Of a stretch of DNA of 64,000 nucleotides, positions 37,569-45,847 are shown in pieces (position 1 is the first letter of the stretch; every line of letters starts with the position of its first letter). The notes under the pieces are model-generated. The model saw nothing but the letters and a program-made list of their open reading frames with translations. It made no database searches and was not told the DNA's origin. Origin of the DNA: Shewanella atlantica (GTDB lineage Bacteria; Pseudomonadota; Gammaproteobacteria; Enterobacterales; Shewanellaceae); NCBI RefSeq assembly GCF_003966265.1, contig NZ_RXNV01000001.1:124001-188000 (forward strand). The letters run 5' to 3'. The translations under genes were made by a program, and so were the position numbers.

Positions 37569-39023
37569 TTAAGCTAACCTGTATTGTCCCAGGATAGACT
37601 CTAACTCTACAGAAGATTGGCTAAGCTCGGAGGCCAAGGCGACTGAACGCTGAGCTGTTTGCTTAATCGTATCCGATTGTTCACGAATATCATTAAGCTG
37701 AGTTGCAATATCTCTGGCAGAAACACTCTGCTCTTCCGCCGATGCCGCTATCTGAGAGCTCATATCGAACACATCATTGGTGGAGTTGGCCATAGAGTCC
37801 ACATCTTCACCGACAGAGACTATCGCATTACGACCCTGATCGGCCTGTTCAACAATTTCATGGGTAACCGTCGATAACGTCGATGAGCCGCTCTGCAATC
37901 CTTCAATCATAGATTGAATTTCTACGGTGGCCTGCTGAGTACGTCCCGCTAAGGTTCTTACCTCATCGGCAACCACGGCAAACCCTCTGCCCTGTTCACC
38001 GGCTCTGGCAGCCTCAATCGCCGCATTGAGCGCAAGCAAGTTGGTCTGTTCAGATATCCCATTAATGGTTGTTACTACAGCGCCAATCTCAGATGCATTT
38101 TGAGAGAGCTGTGAAACCGACTCTGATGCAGAATCAATCTTATTCACTAAGGTTGAAATACGCGCAACGGCCTCGGAGATCTGTTTCTTACTCACTTCCG
38201 CCTGATTGGAGTTATCTTTTGTTTGGTCTGAAGTATTGGCCGCATTACGCGACACCTCTTCGATAGCGGCTGTCATCTGATCCATAGCCACTGCGACCGT
38301 ATCGAGGAACTGATGCTGGAAACCAATCAACTCATCGCTCTGTTTGGCTTGCTGATTAAACTCATCGGCCGCCTGAGCAAGAGTGCCTGCGTTATTTCCT
38401 ATCGCCGTTACCATCTCACTCATATTATCGGCGCTGCGGTCTATCTCTTTGGCGATCATACTGAAGTCATCGACACCAAAAAAATTGAGACGCTGGGACA
38501 GATCGCCGTCAGCCAGACGTTTTATGGCGATATACATATCCCATAAACCGCCACCGAGTGAGGTCGAGGTCCAATAGCTTAGCTGGAAAAGCGGTAGTAA
38601 CCCTATCAGAGCAACCCACAGCATCATGCTCGCATCCGATAGAGCCTGCTCTTCCCACTTCTTCACATTGATGCTTAATTGAAGAGATTGTCCTCCCACC
38701 GGCGCAGCCACCGTCACCTGTTCACCTTGACGAGAAGCCTTCATCTGACCACCGAGGCGCAAGCCTTGTCGGTCAGCGAATGTACTCAAATCATTGCCAC
38801 TCAGGTTTTGACTCGCCGCCACTTTAGCAAAGCTATCGACCATTGCCTGTGCTCTTGCCTGAGAGCTGTCTGCAGCATTTTGCTTAGCATAATTTAAATT
38901 AACCAAGGCTATGCTTGTGGTAATTAGGGCGACTAATAAACAAAGCACAAAAAACTTGCCGTTCAGGCTGAGCTTGATCATCAGCGCATCAATTTTTCTA
39001 AATTCAATCTGTTTCATATTCAT
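37569..39023 (-). CDS. Methyl-accepting chemotaxis protein
   Basis: A 484-residue chemoreceptor. Two membrane segments (about 21-41 and 131-150) flank a short periplasmic region of roughly 85 residues, too small for a full dCache domain. HAMP follows (about 155-205). The signalling hairpin tip, [20 protein letters not shown], is conserved, so it should contact CheA/CheW. No CheR-binding pentapeptide is seen at the C-terminus. The start is uncertain: ATGs at 39023 and 39017 are both plausible. The ligand is unknown. Confidence 0.85.
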   Translation of the reverse strand: MNMKQIEFRKIDALMIKLSLNGKFFVLCLLVALITTSIALVNLNYAKQNAADSSQARAQAMVDSFAKVAASQNLSGNDLSTFADRQGLRLGGQMKASRQGEQVTVAAPVGGQSLQLSINVKKWEEQALSDASMMLWVALIGLLPLFQLSYWTSTSLGGGLWDMYIAIKRLADGDLSQRLNFFGVDDFSMIAKEIDRSADNMSEMVTAIGNNAGTLAQAADEFNQQAKQSDELIGFQHQFLDTVAVAMDQMTAAIEEVSRNAANTSDQTKDNSNQAEVSKKQISEAVARISTLVNKIDSASESVSQLSQNASEIGAVVTTINGISEQTNLLALNAAIEAARAGEQGRGFAVVADEVRTLAGRTQQATVEIQSMIEGLQSGSSTLSTVTHEIVEQADQGRNAIVSVGEDVDSMANSTNDVFDMSSQIAASAEEQSVSARDIATQLNDIREQSDTIKQTAQRSVALASELSQSSVELESILGQYRLA

Positions 39024-39303
39024 TACCAACGCGATTATCTTAAGAGAAGATAAGAGCAAAGATCCTCTGCAGTTACCCAGATCGACATTAACAGTCTATT
39101 TTAGATATTTCAGTTGTTAAACCAGTCGGCATATAGAGGTGATCATCAAGTGATGAGGTTAGCACTAAGGCTCGCCTTTCAGGAGTTTTTTCCGGCAGCC
39201 AGCTTCAGCGTTTAATTTGCTTGAGAGGGAACACTATCTCTTCCCTCTTTCGCCTTGAATTAAACAGCCAGATGCTCTCCGAATGGATCACTTTCTAATG
39301 TCG

Positions 39304-39327
39304 ATTGGTATTAAGTATAATACCAAT
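39304..39327. repeat. 10-bp inverted repeat ATTGGTATTA / TAATACCAAT
   Basis: A perfect inverted repeat with a 4-base loop, seven bases past the stop of the DUF1097 gene. Motifs of this TTGGTATTA type are common as dispersed repeats in marine gammaproteobacteria. A terminator role is possible, without a U-tract. Confidence 0.55.
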
Positions 39328-39333
39328 ACAAAA

Positions 39334-39846
39334 TTATTCTGTCGTTGTACCAGAACTGGTTGTCGCGGCAGAGCTTGTATCTCTAATCTCAAGCCATTTC
39401 AGTTTGATAGTGATGAGTTGTGAGGTTAGCAATGTCATGCTGTAACCTAATAATGCACCAAGAATTAACGCGGGCAGGATATTCGCCAGATCGGCGCCCA
39501 TGGCAAAGGTTGTACAACAACCGATAAATGCCCCGGGAATAAAAGAGAGTTTTTGATAACTTGCTTGTAGACACATCGCAGAAGTTGCAATGCCGGTAAA
39601 CAGATACCCCATTAAAGGTGTATCAAAATAACCACTACCAGTGATGATCAACCAAGCCCAGAATACACCTGACAGATTGGTACACCAGGTAACGACTACC
39701 CCTTGGAAGTTAGCCTTAGGTTGTGCGAAATAGGTACTGCAACCTAAAAAGCCAATCCAGGTAACCAGATGAAATGTGTCTGCTACACCACACCAGACGG
39801 CTGCAAGTAATCCTGCCGATATGGCAACTTGCCAACGATTTTCCAT
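39334..39846 (-). CDS. DUF1097 family inner-membrane protein
   Basis: A 170-residue membrane protein with about five hydrophobic segments, for example AISAGLLAAVWCGVAD and IPGAFIGCCTTFAMGADL. It matches the DUF1097 family (E. coli YcdZ type). The C-terminus is a soluble Thr/Ser-rich tail (about 150-170). No function is known. It stands alone between a chemoreceptor gene and an AT-rich intergenic region. Confidence 0.75.
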   Translation of the reverse strand: MENRWQVAISAGLLAAVWCGVADTFHLVTWIGFLGCSTYFAQPKANFQGVVVTWCTNLSGVFWAWLIITGSGYFDTPLMGYLFTGIATSAMCLQASYQKLSFIPGAFIGCCTTFAMGADLANILPALILGALLGYSMTLLTSQLITIKLKWLEIRDTSSAATTSSGTTTE

Positions 39847-40237
39847 GTATGACCCCTCATTACATTGGAATATTATTTTTAGTTAAATTACTCCCTTTTC
39901 GTTAACAAAAATAGGATCTAGGCCATATTTTTGGAATTTGTGGTTAAAAAACCTGCTATTTATTTAAAAATAATTTTTTATGTAGTAAAAGTACCAACAA
40001 ATGCACAACTATAAATGGCTATTGGTTAGTGATTTAATACATTCAGCCCGGTTAAGTTATCGCTGTTTAATCGCGACAGGAAAAATATCTATTACCTGTG
40101 AAAGGGGTAAACACATTCCAGAACAAGACAAAACAACAAAAAAGCCACAACACATAAGTTATGACTTTTTCTCTATATCACTCGAATACGCAATGAGCTA
40201 AAAGCAAACGGTATACCACTTGCGTCAGCTAAGTTGT
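39847..40237. other. AT-rich intergenic region
   Basis: About 390 bases upstream of the DUF1097 gene and downstream of gloC. It is strongly AT-rich near 39880-39990, probably containing the DUF1097 promoter. I see no supported gene. Confidence 0.5.
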
Positions 40238-40882
40238 TTAATAGAAAAGCTGATCCGCAACGAAGGGATTTTGATCCCTTTCATTGCCAAAGGTAGAAAT
40301 TGGACCATGACCCGGCACAAATTCAACCTCTCGACCTAAAGGCCAAAGCTTTTTCGTGATCGAATCGATAAGATCCTGGTGGCTCGAACGAGGAAAGTCT
40401 GTTCGGCCAACGGAACCATGAAACAGTACATCCCCAACCCACGCCCTCTTATCGGTTTCAGAGTAAAAAACCACGTGACCGGGTGTGTGACCAGGGCAAT
40501 GAATGACCTTTAATGCCTGCTCGCCTACAGTCACACTTGCACCATCTTCAAGGTACTCACCGGGTACAAGAACCTCACAGGCCGGGAAACCAAAATCGCT
40601 GCTCTGATCCGGTAGGGTTTCGAGTAGAAAGCTATCATCCTTGTGTGGGCCCAAGATCGAAATACCCAGGTGATCGGCAAGACGCTTTGCGGCCCCTACA
40701 TGGTCGATATGTCCATGGGTAAGTAGTACTTTTTCGACTGTGACGCCCAGCTTTTTCACTTCGGCTAAGATACGTTCCAGATCGCCACCGGGATCGATAA
40801 CCGCTGCTTTCATCGTGTTGTTACACCAGATAAGGCTGCAATTTTGCTGGTACGGAGTAACGGGAATAATCTGATACTTCAT
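40238..40882 (-). CDS. gloC: GloC-type metallo-beta-lactamase fold hydrolase (type II glyoxalase)
   Basis: A 214-residue MBL-fold enzyme orthologous to E. coli YcbL/GloC, which hydrolyses S-lactoylglutathione to lactate and glutathione. The metal site THGHIDH is at residues 55-61 (H56, H58, D60, H61). Further ligands lie in HCPGHTPGH, VGDVLF and PGHGP. ATG at 40882 is preferred because it gives MKYQIIPVTPYQQNCSLIWC, matching E. coli from residue 1. A TTG-type upstream extension is unlikely. A single-gene unit. Confidence 0.9.
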   Translation of the reverse strand: MKYQIIPVTPYQQNCSLIWCNNTMKAAVIDPGGDLERILAEVKKLGVTVEKVLLTHGHIDHVGAAKRLADHLGISILGPHKDDSFLLETLPDQSSDFGFPACEVLVPGEYLEDGASVTVGEQALKVIHCPGHTPGHVVFYSETDKRAWVGDVLFHGSVGRTDFPRSSHQDLIDSITKKLWPLGREVEFVPGHGPISTFGNERDQNPFVADQLFY

Positions 40883-41148
40883 TGATTCATGCCTGCACTT
40901 ATTAATCATTGAGGTTACGCTTCTGCCAAGGAGTTCGTTTAGCTCAGATAGTTATTTCGTTTTGCTAAAGTATTAAGATTGCATCGGCTAAAAGTAAAGG
41001 TTACGTCAACTACATCGATTTCTCTAATAACTCTTCACAAAAGTTTGAACTGAGATGACCTCAGCCATAAAAACTCACATTTGTTCTTAGCCCATTTTTG
41101 TATACAATCCCATCTAATAAACTAATAACAACAACGCTCAAGGCCTAC

Positions 41149-42438
41149 ATGAAACCAGACTTAACCTTCGCAGGCTTAACCGCCATCAAGCATACATTTA
41201 CACTGCCTCTCGATTATGCTGAGCCTGGTGACAAACAGATCCAGGTATTCGCCAGAGAGCTTTCAAGCCCGGAAAACCAAGGGAAATGCCTCCCATTTAT
41301 CGTCTTCTTTCAAGGGGGCCCCGGCTTTGGCGCGGTGCGCCCTGCCGCAAATGGAGGTTGGATAAAGCGAGCGCTTAAAGAGTATAGAGTGCTGCTCTTA
41401 GATCAACGCGGTACCGGCCTTTCAAGTCCTGTAAACCATATCAGCCTGGCCCATTTGAATTCGGAGCAGCAAGCCGAATATCTGACGCATTTCAGGGCCG
41501 ACAATATCATTCGAGATGCAGAAGCGATTCGTGAAAAACTCTGCCCGGGTGAAAAATGGAGCATCTTAGGCCAGAGTTTCGGCGGCTTCTGCGTACTAAA
41601 ATACCTAAACGATGCCCAATCGGGCCTGAGCGAGGCGTACATTACTGGTGGGCTCCCCTCACTGACACGCCATGCCGACGAGGTCTACCGGGCGACGTAC
41701 AAGCGGGTACTAGCCAAGAACGAAGATTTTTTCACACGTTTCAGCGATGCCCAGCAGCTGGTGAGCCAACTGGCACAGCATATCAGTAACAATGAGGTCC
41801 GAATTGCCACCGGCGAGCGACTCTCGGTCGAGATGTTACAATTGTTGGGGATCAATATCGGCATGGAACAAGGGCCTGAATCTGTCTATTATCTGCTCGA
41901 GCAAGCCCTGATAGAGACCGAGGCGGGCACTGTGGTCAATCCGCTGTTTTTGGCTCACTTCTGCCAACTGTTGGACTTTAACACTAACCCCATCTTCGCC
42001 CTGCTTCACGAAAGCATCTACTGCCAGCAGTCGGCATCGAACTGGTCGGCTCAACGAATTCGGGCGCAGTATGATGAGTTTAATTACAGCGCCGATAAAC
42101 CTTTCCTGTTTACCGGAGAGATGGTCTACCCTTGGTTTTTCGAGCAGTTCACTAACCTCAAACCGCTCAAGCATGCCGCAAACCTTCTGTCGACCAAAGA
42201 AGATTGGAGCGAGCTCTACGATCTCGAAACACTAGCTAACAACTCGGTGCCTGTCGCCGCCGCTATCTATAGCGAAGATATGTTCGTCGAGATGAACTAC
42301 TCTCTGGAAACGGCCAAACATGTAGGTAAGCTAAAATATTGGCTCACATCTGAGTACGAGCATAACGGCATACGCATGGATGGCGAGCATATTCTCGACA
42401 GGCTAATCGCCCTCAATCGTGGAGAACAGTTGCGATAG
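41149..42438 (+). CDS. S33 family alpha/beta hydrolase, prolyl aminopeptidase-like
   Basis: A 429-residue protein of the proline iminopeptidase group. FQGGPGFG (residues 55-61) forms the oxyanion region, DQRGTGLS follows, and the nucleophile is S143 in GQSFGG. The terminal EHNGIRMDGEH carries the candidate His. The start at 41149 has AAGG six bases upstream; a TTG at 41098 is an alternative. There is no signal peptide, so it is probably cytosolic and removes N-terminal Pro residues from peptides. A single gene. Confidence 0.87.
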   Translation: MKPDLTFAGLTAIKHTFTLPLDYAEPGDKQIQVFARELSSPENQGKCLPFIVFFQGGPGFGAVRPAANGGWIKRALKEYRVLLLDQRGTGLSSPVNHISLAHLNSEQQAEYLTHFRADNIIRDAEAIREKLCPGEKWSILGQSFGGFCVLKYLNDAQSGLSEAYITGGLPSLTRHADEVYRATYKRVLAKNEDFFTRFSDAQQLVSQLAQHISNNEVRIATGERLSVEMLQLLGINIGMEQGPESVYYLLEQALIETEAGTVVNPLFLAHFCQLLDFNTNPIFALLHESIYCQQSASNWSAQRIRAQYDEFNYSADKPFLFTGEMVYPWFFEQFTNLKPLKHAANLLSTKEDWSELYDLETLANNSVPVAAAIYSEDMFVEMNYSLETAKHVGKLKYWLTSEYEHNGIRMDGEHILDRLIALNRGEQLR

Positions 42439-42486
42439 CTTATCGAATCTAAGGTCTTAACCATTACATAGGCTTCAAAGACCGGA

Positions 42487-42516
42487 CATTTCCCATATCT
42501 ATATGAGTTAGATGTG
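42487..42516 (+). repeat. Dispersed hairpin element, copy 1 (CATTTCCCATA...AGATGTG)
   Basis: It begins CATTTCCCATATC and ends TTAGATGTG. It shares this frame with copies at 42793-42822 and, more loosely, 45328-45357, all in the same orientation. The internal CCCATA/TATGAG hairpin has one mismatch. Confidence 0.65.
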
Positions 42517-42792
42517 GGGAATGCTATCAACGTCATCAGCCTCATCTGCACCCGATTCCCCGTCTCTTCGAATTAAGCTTGACTCTTTAAGACTCTTACA
42601 GAAAAAATGTTTACTTGTCAGGTAACAAGTTTCAAATACCTTTTTAGGTTGGGTTCATTAATCTGGTTTGGTCTTGGGCCTACTCGTGGGGAAACCATAG
42701 TCCTATTTGTACTAATTGCTTGCAGCAGGTGCCATATATGGATATATCAATGTCGTGGTCACATGGTCAGAGATGTTCCCTACATCTCAAGA

Positions 42793-42822
42793 CATTTCCC
42801 ATATCCCTATGGGGCAGATGTG
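42793..42822 (+). repeat. Dispersed hairpin element, copy 2
   Basis: It starts with CATTTCCCATATC and ends CAGATGTG. CCCATA and TATGGG pair perfectly around TCCC. It lies 306 bases from copy 1. Confidence 0.65.
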
Positions 42823-42837
42823 AAAGAACGACCTGAT

Positions 42838-42927
42838 GTGTAAACACTTCTGTGACACGCTATGAATATGTCCCTATACGCTCTGCGACATCATCCCTGA
42901 TGTCGAAGGTCACAGCCGCGTTTACAC
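42838..42927. repeat. Nested palindromic (cruciform-capable) element
   Basis: Three nested or adjacent stems: GTGTAAAC (42838-42845) with GTTTACAC (42920-42927), CTGTGAC (42850-42856) with GTCACAG (42909-42915), and inside CGACATCA-TCCC-TGATGTCG (42886-42905). No coding sequence. It occupies most of the gap between the S33 peptidase gene and the integron cassettes. The rest of 42439-43060 holds nothing I can name. Confidence 0.75.
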
Positions 42928-43060
42928 CTGAGTCTGGTTTCGAGAAAGGGGTCTCTTCGATTTCAAATCTTCTGTTGTAACTGATTTTTGGACAGAAACG
43001 GGTTAATTCTTAGGCTCTAATGCATGAGCTCTTGGTTAGGTAAGCTATTGAAATTGTATG

Positions 43061-43166
43061 CGTTAACGCTTGGCATAAGGTGCGCCAACGCATTACTTAC
43101 AAAACCAATTACACTTCAAACCAAAACCGGCGAGTGTTCAGCGTCACCTTAATGCCTTTGTTATAG
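43061..43166 (-). mobile_element. Integron attC recombination site, end of the two-gene cassette
   Basis: Read on the minus strand the site begins CTATAAC (43160-43166) and ends GTTAACG (43061-43067). GGCATTAAGGTG pairs with CACCTTATGCC leaving one extrahelical T, the canonical L''/L' asymmetry. The R'' CTATAAC is the exact complement of the core GTTATAG where this cassette begins (44490-44496), which is the expected cassette relation. Confidence 0.88.
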
Positions 43167-43613
43167 CTATTCTTCGCCTTCCCAACCCAGAATGACAAAT
43201 ATAGAATTCGCCGTGTCATATAGGTTATGAAGACTAGCAATAAAGACTGCGATCAACCCAGATTCCAGCAACGGTTTTACATATAGGTTAGATGCAATAA
43301 CAGGCTTACTTCCAAGCAGCACCAAGAAAATAATTGCCAAGACTATAAATACAAGTTGTTCAATGATAGAGAGCTTAAGCTGTCCTAGCGTAGCCGAAAA
43401 GTTGCCCCCGTGACGCTCAATAATCTCTCGTAGTTTCGTCATTACGACACTACCAGTTGTCGTGTTGATTGCGAGTAGTGCAATCAACAACGTGATTAAG
43501 TTATTTGTTAAAAAAGACACTAGAAAGTCGGACTCAATCAGGCTACACAAAAAGCGAGTTAGAACGCCCAAAACAATGAATAGCGAGCAACTTTTCAAGT
43601 AATCAATGATCAT
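43167..43613 (-). CDS. Uncharacterised multi-span membrane protein, integron cassette gene
   Basis: A 148-residue hydrophobic protein I do not recognise. Hydrophobic stretches near residues 7-25, 30-50, 82-103 and 112-130 suggest four membrane spans; a charged loop (KLREIIERHGG) lies between the second and third. Its start overlaps the end of the 284-residue gene by four bases, so both are translated together. Its stop abuts the attC site at 43166. The gene is AT-rich relative to the core genome. A partner or effector role for the upstream protein is inference only. Confidence 0.72.
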   Translation of the reverse strand: MIIDYLKSCSLFIVLGVLTRFLCSLIESDFLVSFLTNNLITLLIALLAINTTTGSVVMTKLREIIERHGGNFSATLGQLKLSIIEQLVFIVLAIIFLVLLGSKPVIASNLYVKPLLESGLIAVFIASLHNLYDTANSIFVILGWEGEE

Positions 43614-44464
43614 GGCCTCAAAAACCCTAATAACGTTTCTAGCGATTGTGCGTTTATGTTTTCGACTGTCAATTCATCAAGTTCCACTGTTCTGTTGGTT
43701 TTTTGAGTATGAATGGACCGCTTAAACCCGTTAATTTTTAATGATATATCCCCGCCCCCCTCAGAGGCATACTCAACGATACCATCAATAACTTCGTTGT
43801 CATCTCTAATTTCAAGAGCCGCATCATCTGCTGCATTGAGCTCTAAACATGTTCGATGAGAATTGGTATCTAAGTTGATTTGCTTTAAATCAACCTTTAG
43901 GCACTTGGATATATTCGCCATGTTAGGAGAAATGAGTTCAAACTTAACAGATGTAATCTTACCTCTATGCTTACTGACCAAGTCCCAAAACTCCTTTTCA
44001 TCGAAGAGCTCTTTTACGTGCATCGTAAGTTGTAACCTTTTGAGATACTCTTTGAGTGAGTTAGTGATAATATTGGCTACTATGCGAGAGCTAGAAAAGG
44101 CTTTTAGGTTTTTCGATATAGCAATAAACTGACAATCTGGAGCGTTATTCAAAATAACGGTCACATGGGGCCAGTTTTCAATTCGTTCTTTGTCGAAGTT
44201 TTCATTTTCCCTCTCAATAGAGCGCTGAACTCCAAGTTTAAAAGCAAACCAATCGCCATCTTTCAGAACTACTTTTTGATGTAAAATGTTTCCTTTACTA
44301 ACAAGTTTTGGAAAGTTTGATAAAACTTCATAGAACAGAATGTTCTTTTGCTCTTTTAGCTGTTCAACTGACAAAATACTTCTATACATATCAGGCTGAA
44401 CTTCCTGAGTAATCGGAAGTAGTTGATACCTGTATAAGTCAAAAGACATGTTCTTATATTTCAT
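43610..44464 (-). CDS. Uncharacterised 284-residue soluble protein, integron cassette gene
   Basis: An unrecognised cytosolic protein beginning MKYKNMSFDLYRYQLLP. It has no signal peptide or membrane span. Visible blocks are ENWPHVTVILNNAPDCQFIAI (about 97-117), a helix-rich middle, ITSVKFELISPNMANIS (about 171-187) and an acidic, beta-rich C-terminal third. It has no Walker, HNH, PD-(D/E)XK or TIR motif that I can see. It overlaps the membrane-protein gene by four bases. One sampled line is about 35% GC against 57-60% in trpD. Cassette location suggests an accessory, possibly defensive, role. Confidence 0.75.
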   Translation of the reverse strand: MKYKNMSFDLYRYQLLPITQEVQPDMYRSILSVEQLKEQKNILFYEVLSNFPKLVSKGNILHQKVVLKDGDWFAFKLGVQRSIERENENFDKERIENWPHVTVILNNAPDCQFIAISKNLKAFSSSRIVANIITNSLKEYLKRLQLTMHVKELFDEKEFWDLVSKHRGKITSVKFELISPNMANISKCLKVDLKQINLDTNSHRTCLELNAADDAALEIRDDNEVIDGIVEYASEGGGDISLKINGFKRSIHTQKTNRTVELDELTVENINAQSLETLLGFLRP

Positions 44465-44489
44465 TATTATCCTTCAGAGCCAAAAAATA

Positions 44490-44574
44490 GCTATAACGCC
44501 CACATTTGGGGCAACCGAAACATAGTGTAGGTTGTCCCACCCGCGATAGCGGCGACAACATGTGCTTGTTATGC
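44490..44574 (-). mobile_element. Integron attC recombination site, end of the single-gene cassette
   Basis: On the minus strand the site runs from GCATAAC (44568-44574) to GTTATAG (44490-44496). CACATGTTG pairs with CAAATGTG leaving one extrahelical G. An inner stem GTTGTC/GACAAC is present. R'' GCATAAC is the exact complement of the core GTTATGC at 44956-44962, where this cassette begins. It is 85 bases long, in the normal range. Confidence 0.9.
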
Positions 44575-44578
44575 ATTT

Positions 44579-44947
44579 CTACTCCCCCAGTAATCCAATG
44601 CACTCTCGATACGCAGCAATAGTGGAGGATAAGCTTACATGCGTGACTTTGGGCTGACTTTCGCCTAACTCGAAGCTAATTTCTAAATCAGGGCCAATGA
44701 TCTTAAATCTCGCAGAAACATCATCAGTCGTAGGTCCAAGAGCTAAGGCAATGTAACCTGCAGGAATACTTCCCGATTCCAGTATCGATAGCTCCTGCCG
44801 AAGCGATTCAAGGAATTGAGGCACATAAACCGAATTATCGAAATAGGTAACTAGGCTTCCAGATAACCATATATCTACAACCTGTATATCTGTATCTTTT
44901 GCCTCGCCAATAACGAAGCAAAACTCATTCTTATTGCCAATTTCCAT
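44579..44947 (-). CDS. Small integron cassette protein, loosely immunity-protein-like
   Basis: A 122-residue soluble protein starting MEIGNKNEFCFVIGE. An earlier ATG (44959) lies inside the recombination core GTTATGC and would add four residues; the later start has AGG six bases upstream. The pattern of a short MEIGNK-EF beginning, then IWLSGSLVTYFDNSVYVPQFLESLRQEL, loosely recalls immunity proteins of the Imm42 type, from memory. No catalytic motif is visible. It is the only gene of its cassette (44496-44961). Confidence 0.7.
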   Translation of the reverse strand: MEIGNKNEFCFVIGEAKDTDIQVVDIWLSGSLVTYFDNSVYVPQFLESLRQELSILESGSIPAGYIALALGPTTDDVSARFKIIGPDLEISFELGESQPKVTHVSLSSTIAAYRECIGLLGE

Positions 44948-44955
44948 GTCAGCCT

Positions 44956-44978
44956 GCATAACAGCTTGTTCAGTTAGG
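44956..44978 (-). other. Possible attI relic or cassette boundary
   Basis: On the minus strand CCTAAC (44973-44978) is followed after ten bases by the core GTTATGC (44962-44956). The arrangement resembles the simple site of attI. No attC-type folding partner lies upstream and no intI gene is in the window. Confidence 0.45.
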
Positions 44979-45637
44979 TAAAGCTATCATCTACAACCCA
45001 TTGCTGCAAAAGGATTATTTGTATCTTGTGAAGAATAAACCCTCACAACTGTCGGTAAAAAGGTACGTGGGGGATTATGAGATCTGCACAACACTTTACT
45101 AAAACTCACAACAAGCTGATATTTAACGGATAAAGTCTAATCGAAGAGAGAACTTTTTTGAAAATAACCCAGAGCAGATGCGGCAGCGGACGTTGATGGC
45201 ATGGCAAGGTTTCACAAGGTGAAACTCTCCGAGCGAGAGATTGGGGATATCGAACTGGCAGTTAAACAGGGAGGTTGTTTACCATCGTCGAGCCTACAGG
45301 GCCCATTTTGTTCCATACAAAACTAGGCATTCCCTCCATCCATGGAGGTCAGATGTGCTTGCGGCGTTTCGCTGAAGTATCTGCACATAAGCTCACCGCA
45401 GGTGATAAATAGCCATGAAGGTACGACCTTCAAGCAAACTACTCAATACCAACTCAGCCAGAAGCCAAATAAAAAAATGTAATCAGGCTTCATTCGAAGG
45501 CTAACATCTTCTCACTATAAATCTGCTTATCACACGATGAGATGATGGAAATATCAGCGAATTGATCTCATAGTTAACTGATAGAGGCGCGTGATATGTC
45601 GGCCACAAATGTAATAGTTACCTAGGGGAGATGCAGC
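44979..45637. other. Gene-poor region beside the integron cassettes
   Basis: About 660 bases with no supported gene. A 41-codon frame at 45201-45326 (MARFHKVKLSEREIGDIELA...) may be a gene remnant but has no visible support. The dispersed element at 45328 lies here. The position is where an integrase gene would be expected, and none is recognisable. Confidence 0.5.
45328..45431 (+). repeat. Dispersed hairpin element, copy 3, with two further hairpins
   Basis: CATTCCCTCCATCC...GGTCAGATGTG (45328-45357) has the stem CCTCCA-TCCA-TGGAGG. CTTGCGG/CCGCAGG (45358-45402) and GAAGG/CCTTC (45417-45431) follow. The frame CATTYCC...CAGATGTG is shared with 42793-42822 in direct orientation. Confidence 0.55.
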
Positions 45638-45838
45638 ATGATCAATATTCCGAATTTAGAACACCTGCCAGCGGAGATCCTCGTCGGCATCGCCAACGAA
45701 CATCTCAGACTCAACTGTCGGGACAGGCAGTCTCTGTTCTATGATCTCGACATCCCCAGCACCGTACTGGAACAGAAGCTCAGCGACTCGGGCTTTGAGT
45801 ACGATATTCTGGCGAACCAATATCGCTCGATAAAATAG
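45638..45838 (+). CDS. DUF4250 domain small protein
   Basis: A 66-residue protein. LPAEILVGIANEHLRLNCRDRQSLFYDLDI followed by LSDSGFEYDILANQY fits the DUF4250 family, whose members end in a YD...NQF/Y motif. The function is unknown. GGGGAG seven bases before the ATG is a strong ribosome-binding site. It is convergent with topB, nine bases apart. Single domain, no signal peptide. Confidence 0.8.
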   Translation: MINIPNLEHLPAEILVGIANEHLRLNCRDRQSLFYDLDIPSTVLEQKLSDSGFEYDILANQYRSIK

Positions 45839-45847
45839 GCTTAGCCC

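Noticed and set aside
40001..40201. 66-codon frame in the AT-rich gap before gloC
   Set aside because: No ribosome-binding site, no family resemblance and amino acid composition typical of random AT-rich sequence.
42607..42843. 78-codon frame in the repeat region
   Set aside because: It runs through two dispersed hairpin elements and has a Cys/Tyr/Arg-rich composition unlike a real protein.
45201..45326. 41-codon frame MARFHKVKLSEREIGD...
   Set aside because: No family recognised and the second half runs into the dispersed repeat; kept only as a possible remnant within the intergenic entry.
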